From: Nonomuraea guangzhouensis
GTDB taxonomy: Bacteria; Actinomycetota; Actinomycetes; Streptosporangiales; Streptosporangiaceae
Reading direction: 5' to 3'
DNA length: 64,000 nt
Assembly: GCF_019396345.1 (NCBI RefSeq)
Contig: NZ_JAHKRM010000028.1
Span: 129,441 to 193,440 of the forward strand
The stretch's first letter is position 1. Every line of letters starts with the position of its first letter. The notes under the pieces were generated by a model, which was given only the letters and a program-made list of their open reading frames with translations, did not search any database and was not told the DNA's origin. Position numbers and translations under genes: made by a program. This document shows positions 31,263-39,830 of the stretch, piece after piece.

Positions 31263-33998
31263 TCAGCCCGCGCCGAAGCACACGAACGTGGACAACGACT
31301 CCCCCGCAGACGCCGACGCGGACGCCGACGCGGCGGCCAGCGCGGCCGCCGGTGACAGGCCGAGCGCGAGGTGCCGGTGGTAGGCGGCCATGATCGCGAT
31401 GGCCGTCTCGTCGGGCACCTTGGCCACGCTGGAGACGACGGTCGGCGTGCCCATGTAGAGCAGGGCGGCGGTGAAACCGAGCAGTTCGTCGCCGGGCCGT
31501 ACGACCAGCCGCCCGATGTCGCAGGCGGACAGGACGACGTGCCGCGGCGCCGTACGCAGGCGCTGAACGTCGTGGGCCATCAGCGGTCCGTCACTCAGTA
31601 CCAGGCGGGAGAACAGGACGTTCTCCCGCTCGTGGTGCCCGTGGGCGGCCAGATGGGCGATGGACGCGCCGTCGAGCGCCTCCAGGGTGGCCGCGACCGT
31701 CGCCGCGGAGCCGGTGAGCCGTCGCGCCTTGGGGTAGAGGGTGGCGAGCTGTTCGATCTCGGGTTCCACGGCGGTGAGGTTGGGGCCCGCGACCAGGAGT
31801 GGCGGTTCGCCGTCGGCGACGCCGGTCAGGCGGGCCCGCTGGGCGGCCGCCCAGACCTGGGCGGAGGGGGCCGCCACCACGGGCTTGCCGACGAGGCCGG
31901 GCAGCGCGCCCCAGGGGATCGCCGACAGGGCCATGGTCGGGACGACGACGATCCCGTCCGCCCCGGCGAGTGACGGCAGCAGGGGCGCGAGCAGTCCGTC
32001 GGCGATGGTGGCGAGTTGCCGTCGTAGGGACGCGTCGATCACCGCCGCCAGATTCGGCCGGAGGTTGCGCCCGGCGCGGGCGTTGAGGTCGCCGGTCAGC
32101 CGCTGTACGGCCTCGGCCAGCGGCGCGTACGCCCCGAGCTCCAGGAGGCGGCACCTCCCGGCACCCAGGACGAGGGCCAGCAGCCTGCCCTGGACGTTCA
32201 GCAGGCTCACCAGCGCGAGACCGGCGGCGGCCAGCTCGGCCTCGACCGCGCCGGTCGAGACGGGGGCCAGGCTCTCGCGTACCCCGGGAAGTTGCCAGCC
32301 GCGTTCTCTGATGAGGCGTTCCAGCTCCAGGCAGCGCCTGCGGATCTCCGGGTCGCGGCGCGCCGCGGCCTCGCCCGCGTGCAGTTGCTGGGCGAGGTGG
32401 CGCAGCTCGGCCATCGCCTCGGCGGTCGGCTCGTCGTGCTGGGGGCGGATCGGCGGGAAGCGGAACGCCTGCGCCCGGCAGCGTTCCGACCACTCGAACA
32501 CCAGCCGCGCCGAACCGTTCGCCAGCGCCGCCGCCAGGCCCGCGGCCGCGAGGTCGGACCCCAGCGCGGTGACGCCGGTCTGCATGTCCAGGCTGCCCAG
32601 CCGGCCGCGATGCGCGTGGATCAGCGCCAGCCCCGAACGGACCCGCCGCAGCGCCTGGCCGCGCAGCCCCCGCGCACCGGCCAGCTCGGCCTCGGCCAGC
32701 CGCCGCATCAACCGCACCTCCAGCGGCGCGTCACGGGAGCCCGGCCGCACGAGCGGCGCGATTCCGCTCCAGAGCGCCTCCGCCTCGGCGAGGTTTCCGG
32801 CGGCGACCAACGCCCTGGTCGCCAGCAGCGCCGCCGTCTCGCTCTCGTCACGCAGGCCGAGCTCGGCACACCGCGCCGCCAGATCCACGGCCTTGCGCGC
32901 GACCGGCCCTGGCCTGCCGCCGTGATCCGGCGCGCCACCCGAGCCCGGCCAAACGCCCTGATCCAGCACCCCACCCGACCCCGGCCTACCGCCCTGGTCG
33001 GGCGCGCCGCGCGATCCCGGTCGGGGCGGGCCCAGTCGGGGCGGGCCCAGTCGGGGCGGGCCCAGTCGGGGCGCGCCCGCGAACTCGGCGCGTAGTCGCA
33101 TCAGCTCCGCGCGCAGCGCCCAGGCCGGGCTGCGTCTGCGGCGGAAGCGGTCCTCGGCCCGCCGTGCCCAGGCGCGCGCCTCCGCGAATCGCCCGGCGTG
33201 CAACGCCGCCTGCGCGCGGGCCAGCTCCGCCTCGGCGTAGTCCTGCATCAGCCGCTGTTTGCGGAACCCGTCGAGCGCCCCGTCGAGCGTACGGCCGGCC
33301 TCGTCGGCGAGGCCGGCGGCCAGCAGCGCCCTGGCCTGGTCCAGCGCGAGTACGGGCAAAAACCCGGGGTTGACCCGGCGATAGGCGCCTTCCACCTCGC
33401 CGAACACCGCCAGAGCCGTCGGGATGTCGCCCAGTAGCAGGTCGCAGTAGCCGTCGTTGTGCTGCGCCTTGGCCTCGAGGACCTCGTGACCCAGGGCCCT
33501 TGCGAGCTCGGCGCTGCGGCGCGCGTCCGCGCGGGCCAGGCGGACCTTGCCTGTCATGAGGTGGATGACCGACCGGTTGAGCAGCACCCTGGCCAGCTCC
33601 ACGCCGCGGGCGAGCCGCGGCACGGCGAGGTCGAGCAGTTCGAGCGCCTCGGCGGTACGGCCGGTACGCAGGTACATCAGCCCCCGCTGGCCCTGAACGA
33701 TCGCCAGCTCGGCGGGCGGCGCCCATCGTTGCGCCTCGTCGAGCAGCTCCGTGCCGCGGGCGGAGTGACCCTGTTCGGCCTCGGCGTGGGCGAGGCTGGT
33801 CAGGAGGCGGGCGAGCAGCACCGCCCGCTCCGGATCCCCGGCATCGGGAGGCGCGCCGGTCTCCCAGCGCAGCAGCGCCAGGCCCTGCCGCAGCCGCCGC
33901 GCGGCGAGCCCCGGGTGGCCGTCGTCGGTCGCGGCGACGGCCAGCCCGTGCAGGCGGGCCGCCCGCTCGTGGATCTCCGAGCCCTCTGCGGTGCTCAC
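31263..33998 (-). CDS. TPR-CHAT caspase-like protease
   Basis: The 911-aa protein has two parts. Residues ~1-530 are helical TPR-like repeats (ELLDEAQRWAPPAELAIVQG and similar), broken near 310-375 by a Pro/Gly-rich variable linker. The C-terminal ~350 residues form a CHAT peptidase domain with the catalytic dyad visible as His786 in HLAAHGHHE and Cys826 in VVLSACDIG, plus PTMALSAIPWGALPG and VVSSVAKVPDE. CHAT proteases cut specific partner proteins in conflict and cell-death systems. The start is GTG 33998, a few bases after the small-protein gene; it is the last gene of the operon. Confidence 0.88.
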   Translation of the reverse strand: MSTAEGSEIHERAARLHGLAVAATDDGHPGLAARRLRQGLALLRWETGAPPDAGDPERAVLLARLLTSLAHAEAEQGHSARGTELLDEAQRWAPPAELAIVQGQRGLMYLRTGRTAEALELLDLAVPRLARGVELARVLLNRSVIHLMTGKVRLARADARRSAELARALGHEVLEAKAQHNDGYCDLLLGDIPTALAVFGEVEGAYRRVNPGFLPVLALDQARALLAAGLADEAGRTLDGALDGFRKQRLMQDYAEAELARAQAALHAGRFAEARAWARRAEDRFRRRRSPAWALRAELMRLRAEFAGAPRLGPPRLGPPRLGPPRPGSRGAPDQGGRPGSGGVLDQGVWPGSGGAPDHGGRPGPVARKAVDLAARCAELGLRDESETAALLATRALVAAGNLAEAEALWSGIAPLVRPGSRDAPLEVRLMRRLAEAELAGARGLRGQALRRVRSGLALIHAHRGRLGSLDMQTGVTALGSDLAAAGLAAALANGSARLVFEWSERCRAQAFRFPPIRPQHDEPTAEAMAELRHLAQQLHAGEAAARRDPEIRRRCLELERLIRERGWQLPGVRESLAPVSTGAVEAELAAAGLALVSLLNVQGRLLALVLGAGRCRLLELGAYAPLAEAVQRLTGDLNARAGRNLRPNLAAVIDASLRRQLATIADGLLAPLLPSLAGADGIVVVPTMALSAIPWGALPGLVGKPVVAAPSAQVWAAAQRARLTGVADGEPPLLVAGPNLTAVEPEIEQLATLYPKARRLTGSAATVAATLEALDGASIAHLAAHGHHERENVLFSRLVLSDGPLMAHDVQRLRTAPRHVVLSACDIGRLVVRPGDELLGFTAALLYMGTPTVVSSVAKVPDETAIAIMAAYHRHLALGLSPAAALAAASASASASAGESLSTFVCFGAG
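33021..33075 (-). repeat. 15-bp tandem repeat in the CHAT-protein linker
   Basis: TCGGGGCGGGCCCAG repeats at 33021, 33036 and 33051 with a diverged fourth copy at 33066. Read on the coding strand it gives LGPPR repeats in the linker between TPR blocks. The unit is a multiple of three, so length changes keep the frame. Confidence 0.8.
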
Positions 33999-34004
33999 GG
34001 GTTC

Positions 34005-34487
34005 TCAGAGGACGATGGAGGGCGTCACCGCCAGTATCGCGGCCTCCCCCGTAACGTCCAGTGCCGGCCGTACGACGAGCTGGGCCAGCCCCCGGATCAC
34101 CTCGTCCACGACGAACCTGCCCTGTTCGTCCGCCCTGACCACGACCGGCCCCTCGGCGGTGCGCAGCTCGACCACGTGGTCGCCGGGCGGGGCCAGCCAG
34201 CCGTCCAGCCGTACCAGGCGCTGGGTCTGGACGCTGACGCTGATCATGATCGTGAGGGCGTCGCCTTCGAAGGTGATCGTCCGGCTCTCCTCACCGCCGC
34301 GGACGCCCGCCCGCAGCCCGAGTTCCTCGCTCAGCCGCAGGACCTCGGCGTCGGCCGATTCGAGGTCCAGGGCGAACTGGACCCGCTCCACCAGCGTCTC
34401 GGGCACGGGGTCGAGCACCGAGAACATCCTCCTGATCTCGTCGAGGATGAACTCGTCAGTGGGGTCAAGGTCATCCGGAGGGATCAT
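34005..34487 (-). CDS. 160-aa unknown protein between sigma factor and CHAT genes
   Basis: The N-terminal half is acidic and helical (DLDPTDEFILDEIRRMFSVL, VERVQFALDLESADAEVLRL). The C-terminal half reads as beta strands with DGWLAPPGDHVVELRTAEGP and VVVRADEQGRFVVDEV, like a transthyretin/carboxypeptidase-regulatory-type sandwich. No signal or membrane segment. ATG 34487 overlaps the sigma stop (ATGA), and the CHAT gene starts 7 bases after its stop. By position it is the prime candidate for an anti-sigma or protease-substrate role (inference only). Confidence 0.75.
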   Translation of the reverse strand: MIPPDDLDPTDEFILDEIRRMFSVLDPVPETLVERVQFALDLESADAEVLRLSEELGLRAGVRGGEESRTITFEGDALTIMISVSVQTQRLVRLDGWLAPPGDHVVELRTAEGPVVVRADEQGRFVVDEVIRGLAQLVVRPALDVTGEAAILAVTPSIVL

Positions 34488-35083
34488 GACACGCTCCAGC
34501 CACGGTCCTCGGCGAGCAGGCGGCGCAGTTTCGCCAGGCAGCGGCCGCGCGTGGGGCCGATGCTGCCCTTCGGCATGCCCAGCGTGAGGGCCACCGCGTC
34601 GTAGTTCGGGCGGCGGACGAACGCGACGAGCCGCAGCAGATCGCGGCAGGAGTCCGACAGCCGGGCCATGGCGTTCCAGAGCGCCTGGTGCCGCTCGTTC
34701 CGCAGGACGAGCTCCTCCGGCAGGGTGTCGGAATCCGGTACGTCGTCGAACGCCGTGGGGCTCACCGGCCGGGCGTCGCGCTGCGTCGCCTGGACCCGCC
34801 ACGCTTCGCGGGTCGCGGTCGTGACCAGCCATTCGATCAGGGCACGGGGAGCGGTGATCGACTTCAGGTGGCGCAGGAGCCTCAGCCAGGTCGTCTGGAT
34901 GACGTCCTCGGCGGCCTCCCGGTCCAGTCCCTGGCGCCTGACCACCTGCCACAGCAGGGGCGTGAGGTCGGCGGCGATCAGGTTCAGCGCTTCACGCCGG
35001 CCGTCTCTGGCCTCCTGGAGCAGGCCCGCCAGCCGTTCCCGCCGATCGGCGGGAACGGGCTCCGGTCTCAGGTCCGCGGCCAT
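34484..35083 (-). CDS. ECF-type RNA polymerase sigma factor
   Basis: A 199-aa sigma-70-family factor with region 2 (LWQVVRRQGLDREAAEDVIQ then TTWLRLLRHL) and region 4 HTH (NYDAVALTLGMPKGSIGPTR then GRCLAKLRRLL) and no region 3. ATG 35083 forms a TGATG overlap with the protease stop; GTG 35086 is an alternative. No typical zinc anti-sigma gene is next to it; instead the unknown 160-aa gene and TPR-CHAT protease follow. It probably transcribes its own operon or a response regulon. Confidence 0.87.
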   Translation of the reverse strand: MAADLRPEPVPADRRERLAGLLQEARDGRREALNLIAADLTPLLWQVVRRQGLDREAAEDVIQTTWLRLLRHLKSITAPRALIEWLVTTATREAWRVQATQRDARPVSPTAFDDVPDSDTLPEELVLRNERHQALWNAMARLSDSCRDLLRLVAFVRRPNYDAVALTLGMPKGSIGPTRGRCLAKLRRLLAEDRGWSVS

Positions 35084-36741
35084 CACACCGGCGTGATCGT
35101 CGGGAGGTCACCGTTCTTCAGCCTGGCGACCACGGCGTGCGCGCGTTTGAGCGCCACCTGCCGGTCGGTGTTCGCCAGGTCGACGGCCTGGTGGTCCTGG
35201 ATCAACAGCTGCATGATCGTGGCGCCGAGTACGGGCGCCGCGAACGACGAACCGCTCCACGTGGCGAACTGGCTCTGGTGGTTGTCGCTGTCGAAGGAGG
35301 CCCGGCCGGTCAGTTCGAGCGAGGCGGACCTGGCGCCCTTGACGCCGGGTGGGAAGGTGCTGACGAGCACCGCGCCCGAGACGTGCCACCGGATGGCCTC
35401 GTGCTCGTTGCTGAAGATCGCGATGGTCCCGTCGGGGTTCGTCGCGCCCACTCCCAGCATCGGCGCGAGGTCAGGGTCGTTCTGGCCGTCGAGGGCGCCC
35501 GCGGCGGGCCAGAACGCGCGGCTCGACGCGTAGTTGCCGGCGGAGCAGACCACGATGACGCCGCGCCGCCGGAGCTGGGTGAGTTTGGCCAGCAGCGGCG
35601 GCGTGTGGAGCGGGTCGTCGGCCGTCTCGTGCGTGTACCCGAGCGACAGGGACACGACGTCGTAGAAGCCGCCCCGCGCGATCTCGTCCAGCAGGTGGTC
35701 CAGGGCGGCGTGCAGCGCCTCCTCGGGCACCACGCCGTCGGCCTGCATGACCCTGATCATGAGCACCCGCGCGTCGGGGGCGACCTGGCAGACCAGTCCC
35801 GCCTCCATGAGGCCGTGCCCGGTGTGCGTGTTCAGCGTGCCGAGCAGGGGGTTGGGCGGGTCGGCGTTCTCCTTGTAGCCGACGAGTTCGACGCCCGGGT
35901 TCGGCTCGCTCGCCTCGACGGCGAGCTGAATACGCTGCTGGGCCGCGTCGCTGACGGACAGGAACGCGTCGGGGTCGGTCACCGGCCGGAACCAGGCGTG
36001 CCGCTGCTTCGGCAGGCCGGTGTCGGGGATGACCATCACGGGGCGCCGGCCGCCGATGGTCGCGGCGGGTCTGCGGGCCGGTGGGCCGCCCACGACGTTC
36101 ACCGGGGTTCTGGCGTATCCGGCCATGGGGGTGGCGTAGGCGCCGCCGGTCGTTCCGTGGCCGCTGGTGGCGGGCTCGCCGCCGATGTCCAGGGCCGCGC
36201 CGACGCCGACGAACGCGGACCCGACGAGCAGGTGGTCCAGCGCGATCCTGGACAGGAGGTTCCTGACGGGCGCCTGCCCGGCGGCGTCGGCGAAGCCCGG
36301 CAGCGCGCGGCGCAGCGTCCGCAGCGCCCGCCACGCGTCGATCACCACGTCCGTCTCGCCGGGGGCGACCTTGAGCACGGCGGGATGCCAGCTCGGCACC
36401 TCACCACCGCGACGGCGGTCGCGCTCAGGCTCCCCATCGTCACTGTGATCGTCCCGCAGGCCCGAGACCTCGATCGTGAGATGGATCTGCGCGAGGGTGG
36501 CGGTGACCCAGGCGAGCCCCGCGTCGGAGTTCAGCACCTGGACGGGGATCAGCAGCACGTCCGAGCGGTAGACGGTCGAGGCGGGACGGCTCTCGCCGGC
36601 GTCGAGCTCGACCGTGGCCGGGTCCAGGACCTTGGCTCCGTAGCGGTCCAGCAGCGGCTGGGGGAAGTCCAGGTCGCGCGACGGCAGCCCGTCCCCGTCA
36701 CCCGAGGCGTACGGTTCGCTCTCGTAGTCGATGGTCAGCAT
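35083..36741 (-). CDS. Subtilisin-like (S8) serine protease
   Basis: A 552-aa protein. The catalytic triad is visible: Asp240 in VIPDTGLP, His309 in NTHTGHGLMEAG and Ser499 in SGSSFAAPVLG, with the oxyanion Asn in VVCSAGNY. There is no signal peptide, so it should act in the cytoplasm. The ~230 residues before the catalytic domain have no recognised fold. I chose ATG 36741 (MLTIDYESEPY) because GGAGG lies 9 bases upstream; a longer reading to 36870 lacks a site. It is the first gene of the protease-sigma-CHAT operon. Confidence 0.85.
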   Translation of the reverse strand: MLTIDYESEPYASGDGDGLPSRDLDFPQPLLDRYGAKVLDPATVELDAGESRPASTVYRSDVLLIPVQVLNSDAGLAWVTATLAQIHLTIEVSGLRDDHSDDGEPERDRRRGGEVPSWHPAVLKVAPGETDVVIDAWRALRTLRRALPGFADAAGQAPVRNLLSRIALDHLLVGSAFVGVGAALDIGGEPATSGHGTTGGAYATPMAGYARTPVNVVGGPPARRPAATIGGRRPVMVIPDTGLPKQRHAWFRPVTDPDAFLSVSDAAQQRIQLAVEASEPNPGVELVGYKENADPPNPLLGTLNTHTGHGLMEAGLVCQVAPDARVLMIRVMQADGVVPEEALHAALDHLLDEIARGGFYDVVSLSLGYTHETADDPLHTPPLLAKLTQLRRRGVIVVCSAGNYASSRAFWPAAGALDGQNDPDLAPMLGVGATNPDGTIAIFSNEHEAIRWHVSGAVLVSTFPPGVKGARSASLELTGRASFDSDNHQSQFATWSGSSFAAPVLGATIMQLLIQDHQAVDLANTDRQVALKRAHAVVARLKNGDLPTITPV

Positions 36742-36755
36742 CCGGTGGCCTCCGT

Positions 36756-36778
36756 CTCTTTCCCGTATGGAGAAAGAG
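36756..36778. promoter_or_regulatory. Inverted repeat upstream of the S8 protease gene
   Basis: CTCTTTC (36756-36762) and GAAAGAG (36772-36778) form perfect 7-bp arms 15 bases upstream of the start codon, next to the ribosome-binding site. It could be an operator or an mRNA hairpin controlling the four-gene operon. Confidence 0.5.
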
Positions 36779-36835
36779 TCACGCCCTACTGCGGTGATAC
36801 ACGTGAGGCATAACAAGCCGGTCACACGAGAGTTG

Positions 36836-37630
36836 TCAGGCGTAGAGGCGTTCCAGGACCGCGGCCACACCGTGGTCGTCGTTGGACAGAGTGCGCCGCT
36901 CGACGGCCGCCATCACCATGTGGTGGGCGTTCGCCATCGCGTACCCGGCCCCGGCGAAGGCGAGCACCGCGAGGTCGTTGGGCATGTCGCCGAACGCCAC
37001 CACCTCGGCCGGATCCACGCCCCGCTCCGCGCAGAGCCCGGCCAGCGTGCCCGCCTTCGTCACCCCGGGAGCGCTGATCTCCAGCAGCCCGGTGCCGCCC
37101 GAGTGCGTCACCTCGGCCTCGCCCTCGACGGCCGCCACCGCGGCGGTGAACATCTCGTCCACCGCGTGCGTCGCCGACCAGGCCAGCAGCTTGACGATCG
37201 GCTCGTCCTCGTCGCAGGCGACCTGAACCTCCCGGGTGTACGGCAGGTCCGGCACGATGCGCCGGGTGTAGCCGGGCTCGACCAGGATCCGCCGGCCCGT
37301 CTCCACCGCGAAGGCCACACCGGGCAGGGCCTCGCGGAGCGTCTCGGTCAGCTTCCTGCCGGCGACGGGGTCGAGCGCGTACGTGCTGGTGATCTCGCGG
37401 GTGTCCAGGTCGTAGACGATCGCCCCGTTGCTGCAGACCGCGGTGCCGGTGACGTCGGCCATCGCGGCGATCGGGTCCACGCTCCGTGGCGGCCTGGCGG
37501 TGACGAACACGATGTCGGCTCCGGCCTCGCGGGCGCGGCGCAGGGCACGGCGGGTGCGCGAGGACACGGTGCCGGTGGAGTCGAGGAGGGTGCCGTCCAG
37601 GTCTGTTGCCACGATACGAGGTGGGATCAC
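36836..37630 (-). CDS. HAD-IIB (Cof-type) phosphatase
   Basis: A 264-aa HAD hydrolase with motif I VATDLDGTLLDSTG, motif II VFVTARPPRS, Lys in VTKAGTL and motif IV VVAFGDMPNDLAVL, plus the Cof-type C2 cap between. Likely dephosphorylates a sugar phosphate or flavin precursor. The start is GTG 37630. The gene lies 20 bases after the DUF2283-type gene on the same strand. Confidence 0.87.
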   Translation of the reverse strand: MIPPRIVATDLDGTLLDSTGTVSSRTRRALRRAREAGADIVFVTARPPRSVDPIAAMADVTGTAVCSNGAIVYDLDTREITSTYALDPVAGRKLTETLREALPGVAFAVETGRRILVEPGYTRRIVPDLPYTREVQVACDEDEPIVKLLAWSATHAVDEMFTAAVAAVEGEAEVTHSGGTGLLEISAPGVTKAGTLAGLCAERGVDPAEVVAFGDMPNDLAVLAFAGAGYAMANAHHMVMAAVERRTLSNDDHGVAAVLERLYA

Positions 37631-37650
37631 GCCACCATTAAAGCGGGCGG

Positions 37651-38127
37651 TCAGATGCGCATCTCGGACGGCATCGACGTGGTCGCGTTGAGCAGTTCCA
37701 CGCCGAGCAGCTCTCCCGACTCTCCGTAGTCGAGGACGACATCTTCCGATACGGTCTGCCGTACCGCCTCTCCCGGCACTATTTCGTGCTTCATCGCGAT
37801 GTAGGCGACGTCGTGCTCCTTCTCCCACCGGACGTACACGGTGTGCGGGCGTCTGTCGGCGGGCTCCTCGTCCCAGCTCAGCCAGCCCTCCTTGGCCTCG
37901 TGCGAGCCGCCGAGCGCGGCCCGGACCATGGCCATGGCGAGTTCGAGCGCCTGGAGCGAGTCGACGCCGGTGGCCTTGCGGTCGTGCTCCCACCCGGCGA
38001 GCCCGTCGATCCGGTAAGGGCACGACCACTCCCCCGTCGGCTCCTCGATCGGCAGCCCGATCGTGACGACGACCTCGCGTAGCGGCTCGGTGCGCAGCGT
38101 CAGCGTGCGGTGGGCGATCTCGTACAT
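37651..38127 (-). CDS. Two-part small protein with C-terminal DUF2283-like domain
   Basis: A 158-aa cytoplasmic protein. The first ~95 residues (MYEIAHRTLTLRTEPLREVV, GEWSCPYRIDGL, ALELAMAMVRAAL) match an uncharacterised actinobacterial family (DUF6968-like, from memory). The last ~60 (EHDVAYIAMKHEIVPGEAVR, DVVLDYGESGELLGVELL) are DUF2283-like, usually a stand-alone toxin-antitoxin-linked domain. The fusion is worth noting. No function is assigned. Confidence 0.65.
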   Translation of the reverse strand: MYEIAHRTLTLRTEPLREVVVTIGLPIEEPTGEWSCPYRIDGLAGWEHDRKATGVDSLQALELAMAMVRAALGGSHEAKEGWLSWDEEPADRRPHTVYVRWEKEHDVAYIAMKHEIVPGEAVRQTVSEDVVLDYGESGELLGVELLNATTSMPSEMRI

Positions 38128-38258
38128 GTCTGCTGATCTACCCCGGAGACGGACGCTGGAAGACTGGCGGCGAGAAGAGCCGGCCATACCGCCATGGTCG
38201 AAAAGCTTCCTGCCTTCGACCGGCGCCCATAGTCTGCGTACGTCGCGAGGGGAGTCCA

Positions 38259-39068
38259 GTGGTGAATGAGTCGTTCGGGATCCGGTTGCTGTCCAGGCTC
38301 GACAAGTACGGCCCGCTCTGTGTCGGCATCGACCCCAGTCCGGCGCTGCTCGCGGCGTGGGGGCTCGACGACTCCCCGGCCGGGCTGGAGCGGTTCAGCC
38401 GTACGGTGGTGGACGCGGTGGGCGACGTGGCGGCGGTGGTCAAGCCGCAGTCCGCGTTCTACGAGCGTTGGGGCTCCCGGGGCATCGCCGTGCTGGAGAG
38501 CGTCATCGCCGACCTGCGTGAGGCGGGCACTCTGGTGATCCTCGACGTCAAGCGGGGTGACATCGGCAGCACGATGGCCGCCTACGCCGAGGCATACCTC
38601 GACCGGGGCAGCCCGCTCGCGGTCGATGCCGTGACGCTCAGCCCGTACCTCGGATTCGGTTCGCTGGAGGGTGCGATCACGTCGGCGATCGCCAACGACG
38701 CCGGCGTCTTCGTCCTGGCGCGCACCTCCAATCCGGAGGCCGTCGCGCTGCAGACGGCGGTCGCGGGCGAGATCTTCGCGGGCGCCGCGGCGGCGAACGC
38801 GGGCCGCGCCCCGCTGGGCCCGGTCGGCGTCGTCATCGGCGCCAACCTGTCCACGCTCGACCAGCCGCTGGAGCAGCTCAACGGCCCCATCCTGGCGCCG
38901 GGCCTGGGCGCGCAGGGCGCCGCTCCCGCCGACCTGGCCCGGCTGTTCGCTCCGGTACGGCAGGCGGTCGTCCCCTCGGTGTCACGGGCCGTGCTCGCCG
39001 ACCCCGAGCGGATCCGCGAGCTGGTGCTGCGTTACCGCGACGACTGCGCCCGCCACCTGTCCTCCTGA
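38259..39068 (+). CDS. pyrF: Orotidine 5'-phosphate decarboxylase
   Basis: A 269-aa type-2 OMP decarboxylase that makes UMP. Motifs: LCVGIDPSPALL, VVKPQSAFYERWGSRG and the catalytic LVILDVKRGDIGSTMAAYAE. The start is GTG 38259 (GTG 38262 also possible) after GGGGAG. It stands alone here, away from other pyr genes, whereas many actinobacteria carry it in the pyrimidine operon. Confidence 0.92.
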   Translation: MVNESFGIRLLSRLDKYGPLCVGIDPSPALLAAWGLDDSPAGLERFSRTVVDAVGDVAAVVKPQSAFYERWGSRGIAVLESVIADLREAGTLVILDVKRGDIGSTMAAYAEAYLDRGSPLAVDAVTLSPYLGFGSLEGAITSAIANDAGVFVLARTSNPEAVALQTAVAGEIFAGAAAANAGRAPLGPVGVVIGANLSTLDQPLEQLNGPILAPGLGAQGAAPADLARLFAPVRQAVVPSVSRAVLADPERIRELVLRYRDDCARHLSS

Positions 39069-39083
39069 CGGGGCGGGCATCCT

Positions 39084-39626
39084 CTACCAGGGGTCCTGAG
39101 GCGGCCTCACCTGGAGCGAAACCCGGTTGGCGTGATCGCCGGCCGCACCGAAGGCCGCCGTCTCCGCACCGATCTCGCCGCGCCAGCCGCAGCCGCACAC
39201 AGCCCTGTAGTCCGTACCGGAAGTCTCCACCCAGGCCAGGTGCCCCGCGCCACGATCCGTCCTGCGGGCCGCGGCGACGCCGATGCCGAAGATGACGGCA
39301 GCGCTCCAGCTCAGGAATGTGGCAGCCGAGCTCCGGAACTCCACGACGCCCGCTTCGTCATAAGGGTTCATGCTGGGCGCCAGGCATACGACAGCGGCCG
39401 CGACGGCAAGGAAAAGGATGGCCCCTCCCCATATGCGGGTGCGGCGCACGCATATCAACACCGTCGGCCCGATCGCGAGGACGGTTCCGATCACCACGCC
39501 CGCCCAGAACCGGGAGCCGTACCAGGTCAGCTCGGGAAGGTTGAACGCGGGAGCAAGTCCGATGAACGTGGCGGCGAGCGGAAAAATCACATGCGGGTGG
39601 CGATCCAGAAAATCATCGAGATCCAT
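39084..39626 (-). CDS. Membrane protein with C-terminal Cys/His motif
   Basis: The 180-aa product has four hydrophobic segments (for example VIFPLAATFIGLAPAF, WAGVVIGTVLAIGPTVLI, ILFLAVAAAVVCLAP) and a soluble tail with YRAVCGCGWRGE and AAGDHA, which could bind one metal ion. It converges with pyrF 15 bases away. Function unknown. Confidence 0.55.
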   Translation of the reverse strand: MDLDDFLDRHPHVIFPLAATFIGLAPAFNLPELTWYGSRFWAGVVIGTVLAIGPTVLICVRRTRIWGGAILFLAVAAAVVCLAPSMNPYDEAGVVEFRSSAATFLSWSAAVIFGIGVAAARRTDRGAGHLAWVETSGTDYRAVCGCGWRGEIGAETAAFGAAGDHANRVSLQVRPPQDPW

Positions 39627-39830
39627 GGCTCAGTGACCTCCCCCGCCGGAGAACCGCCGCATACTCGGAGAACGAAGCAAGCCTCGGCATGGTGCCCACA
39701 TGTCGCCGACGGCAGCCGTGGGACTAGGGACATCCCTAGGTTCCGTCCTGACGCGGCCCGTGCTGCGGCGTACTGATCATTGAGGGTCTGACCTTGGGCT
39801 GATCAGAGCAGCCGGAGTCGAGGAGCCTTC

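Noticed and set aside
33001..33090. CRISPR-like array
   Set aside because: The repeats are 15-bp, directly adjacent without spacers and in-frame within the CHAT gene; they are a minisatellite.
31263..36741. Type III-E CRISPR locus
   Set aside because: Despite TPR-CHAT and sigma genes there is no repeat array, no gRAMP/Cas7-11 effector and no Cas1/Cas2 in the window; only the proteolytic arm is comparable.
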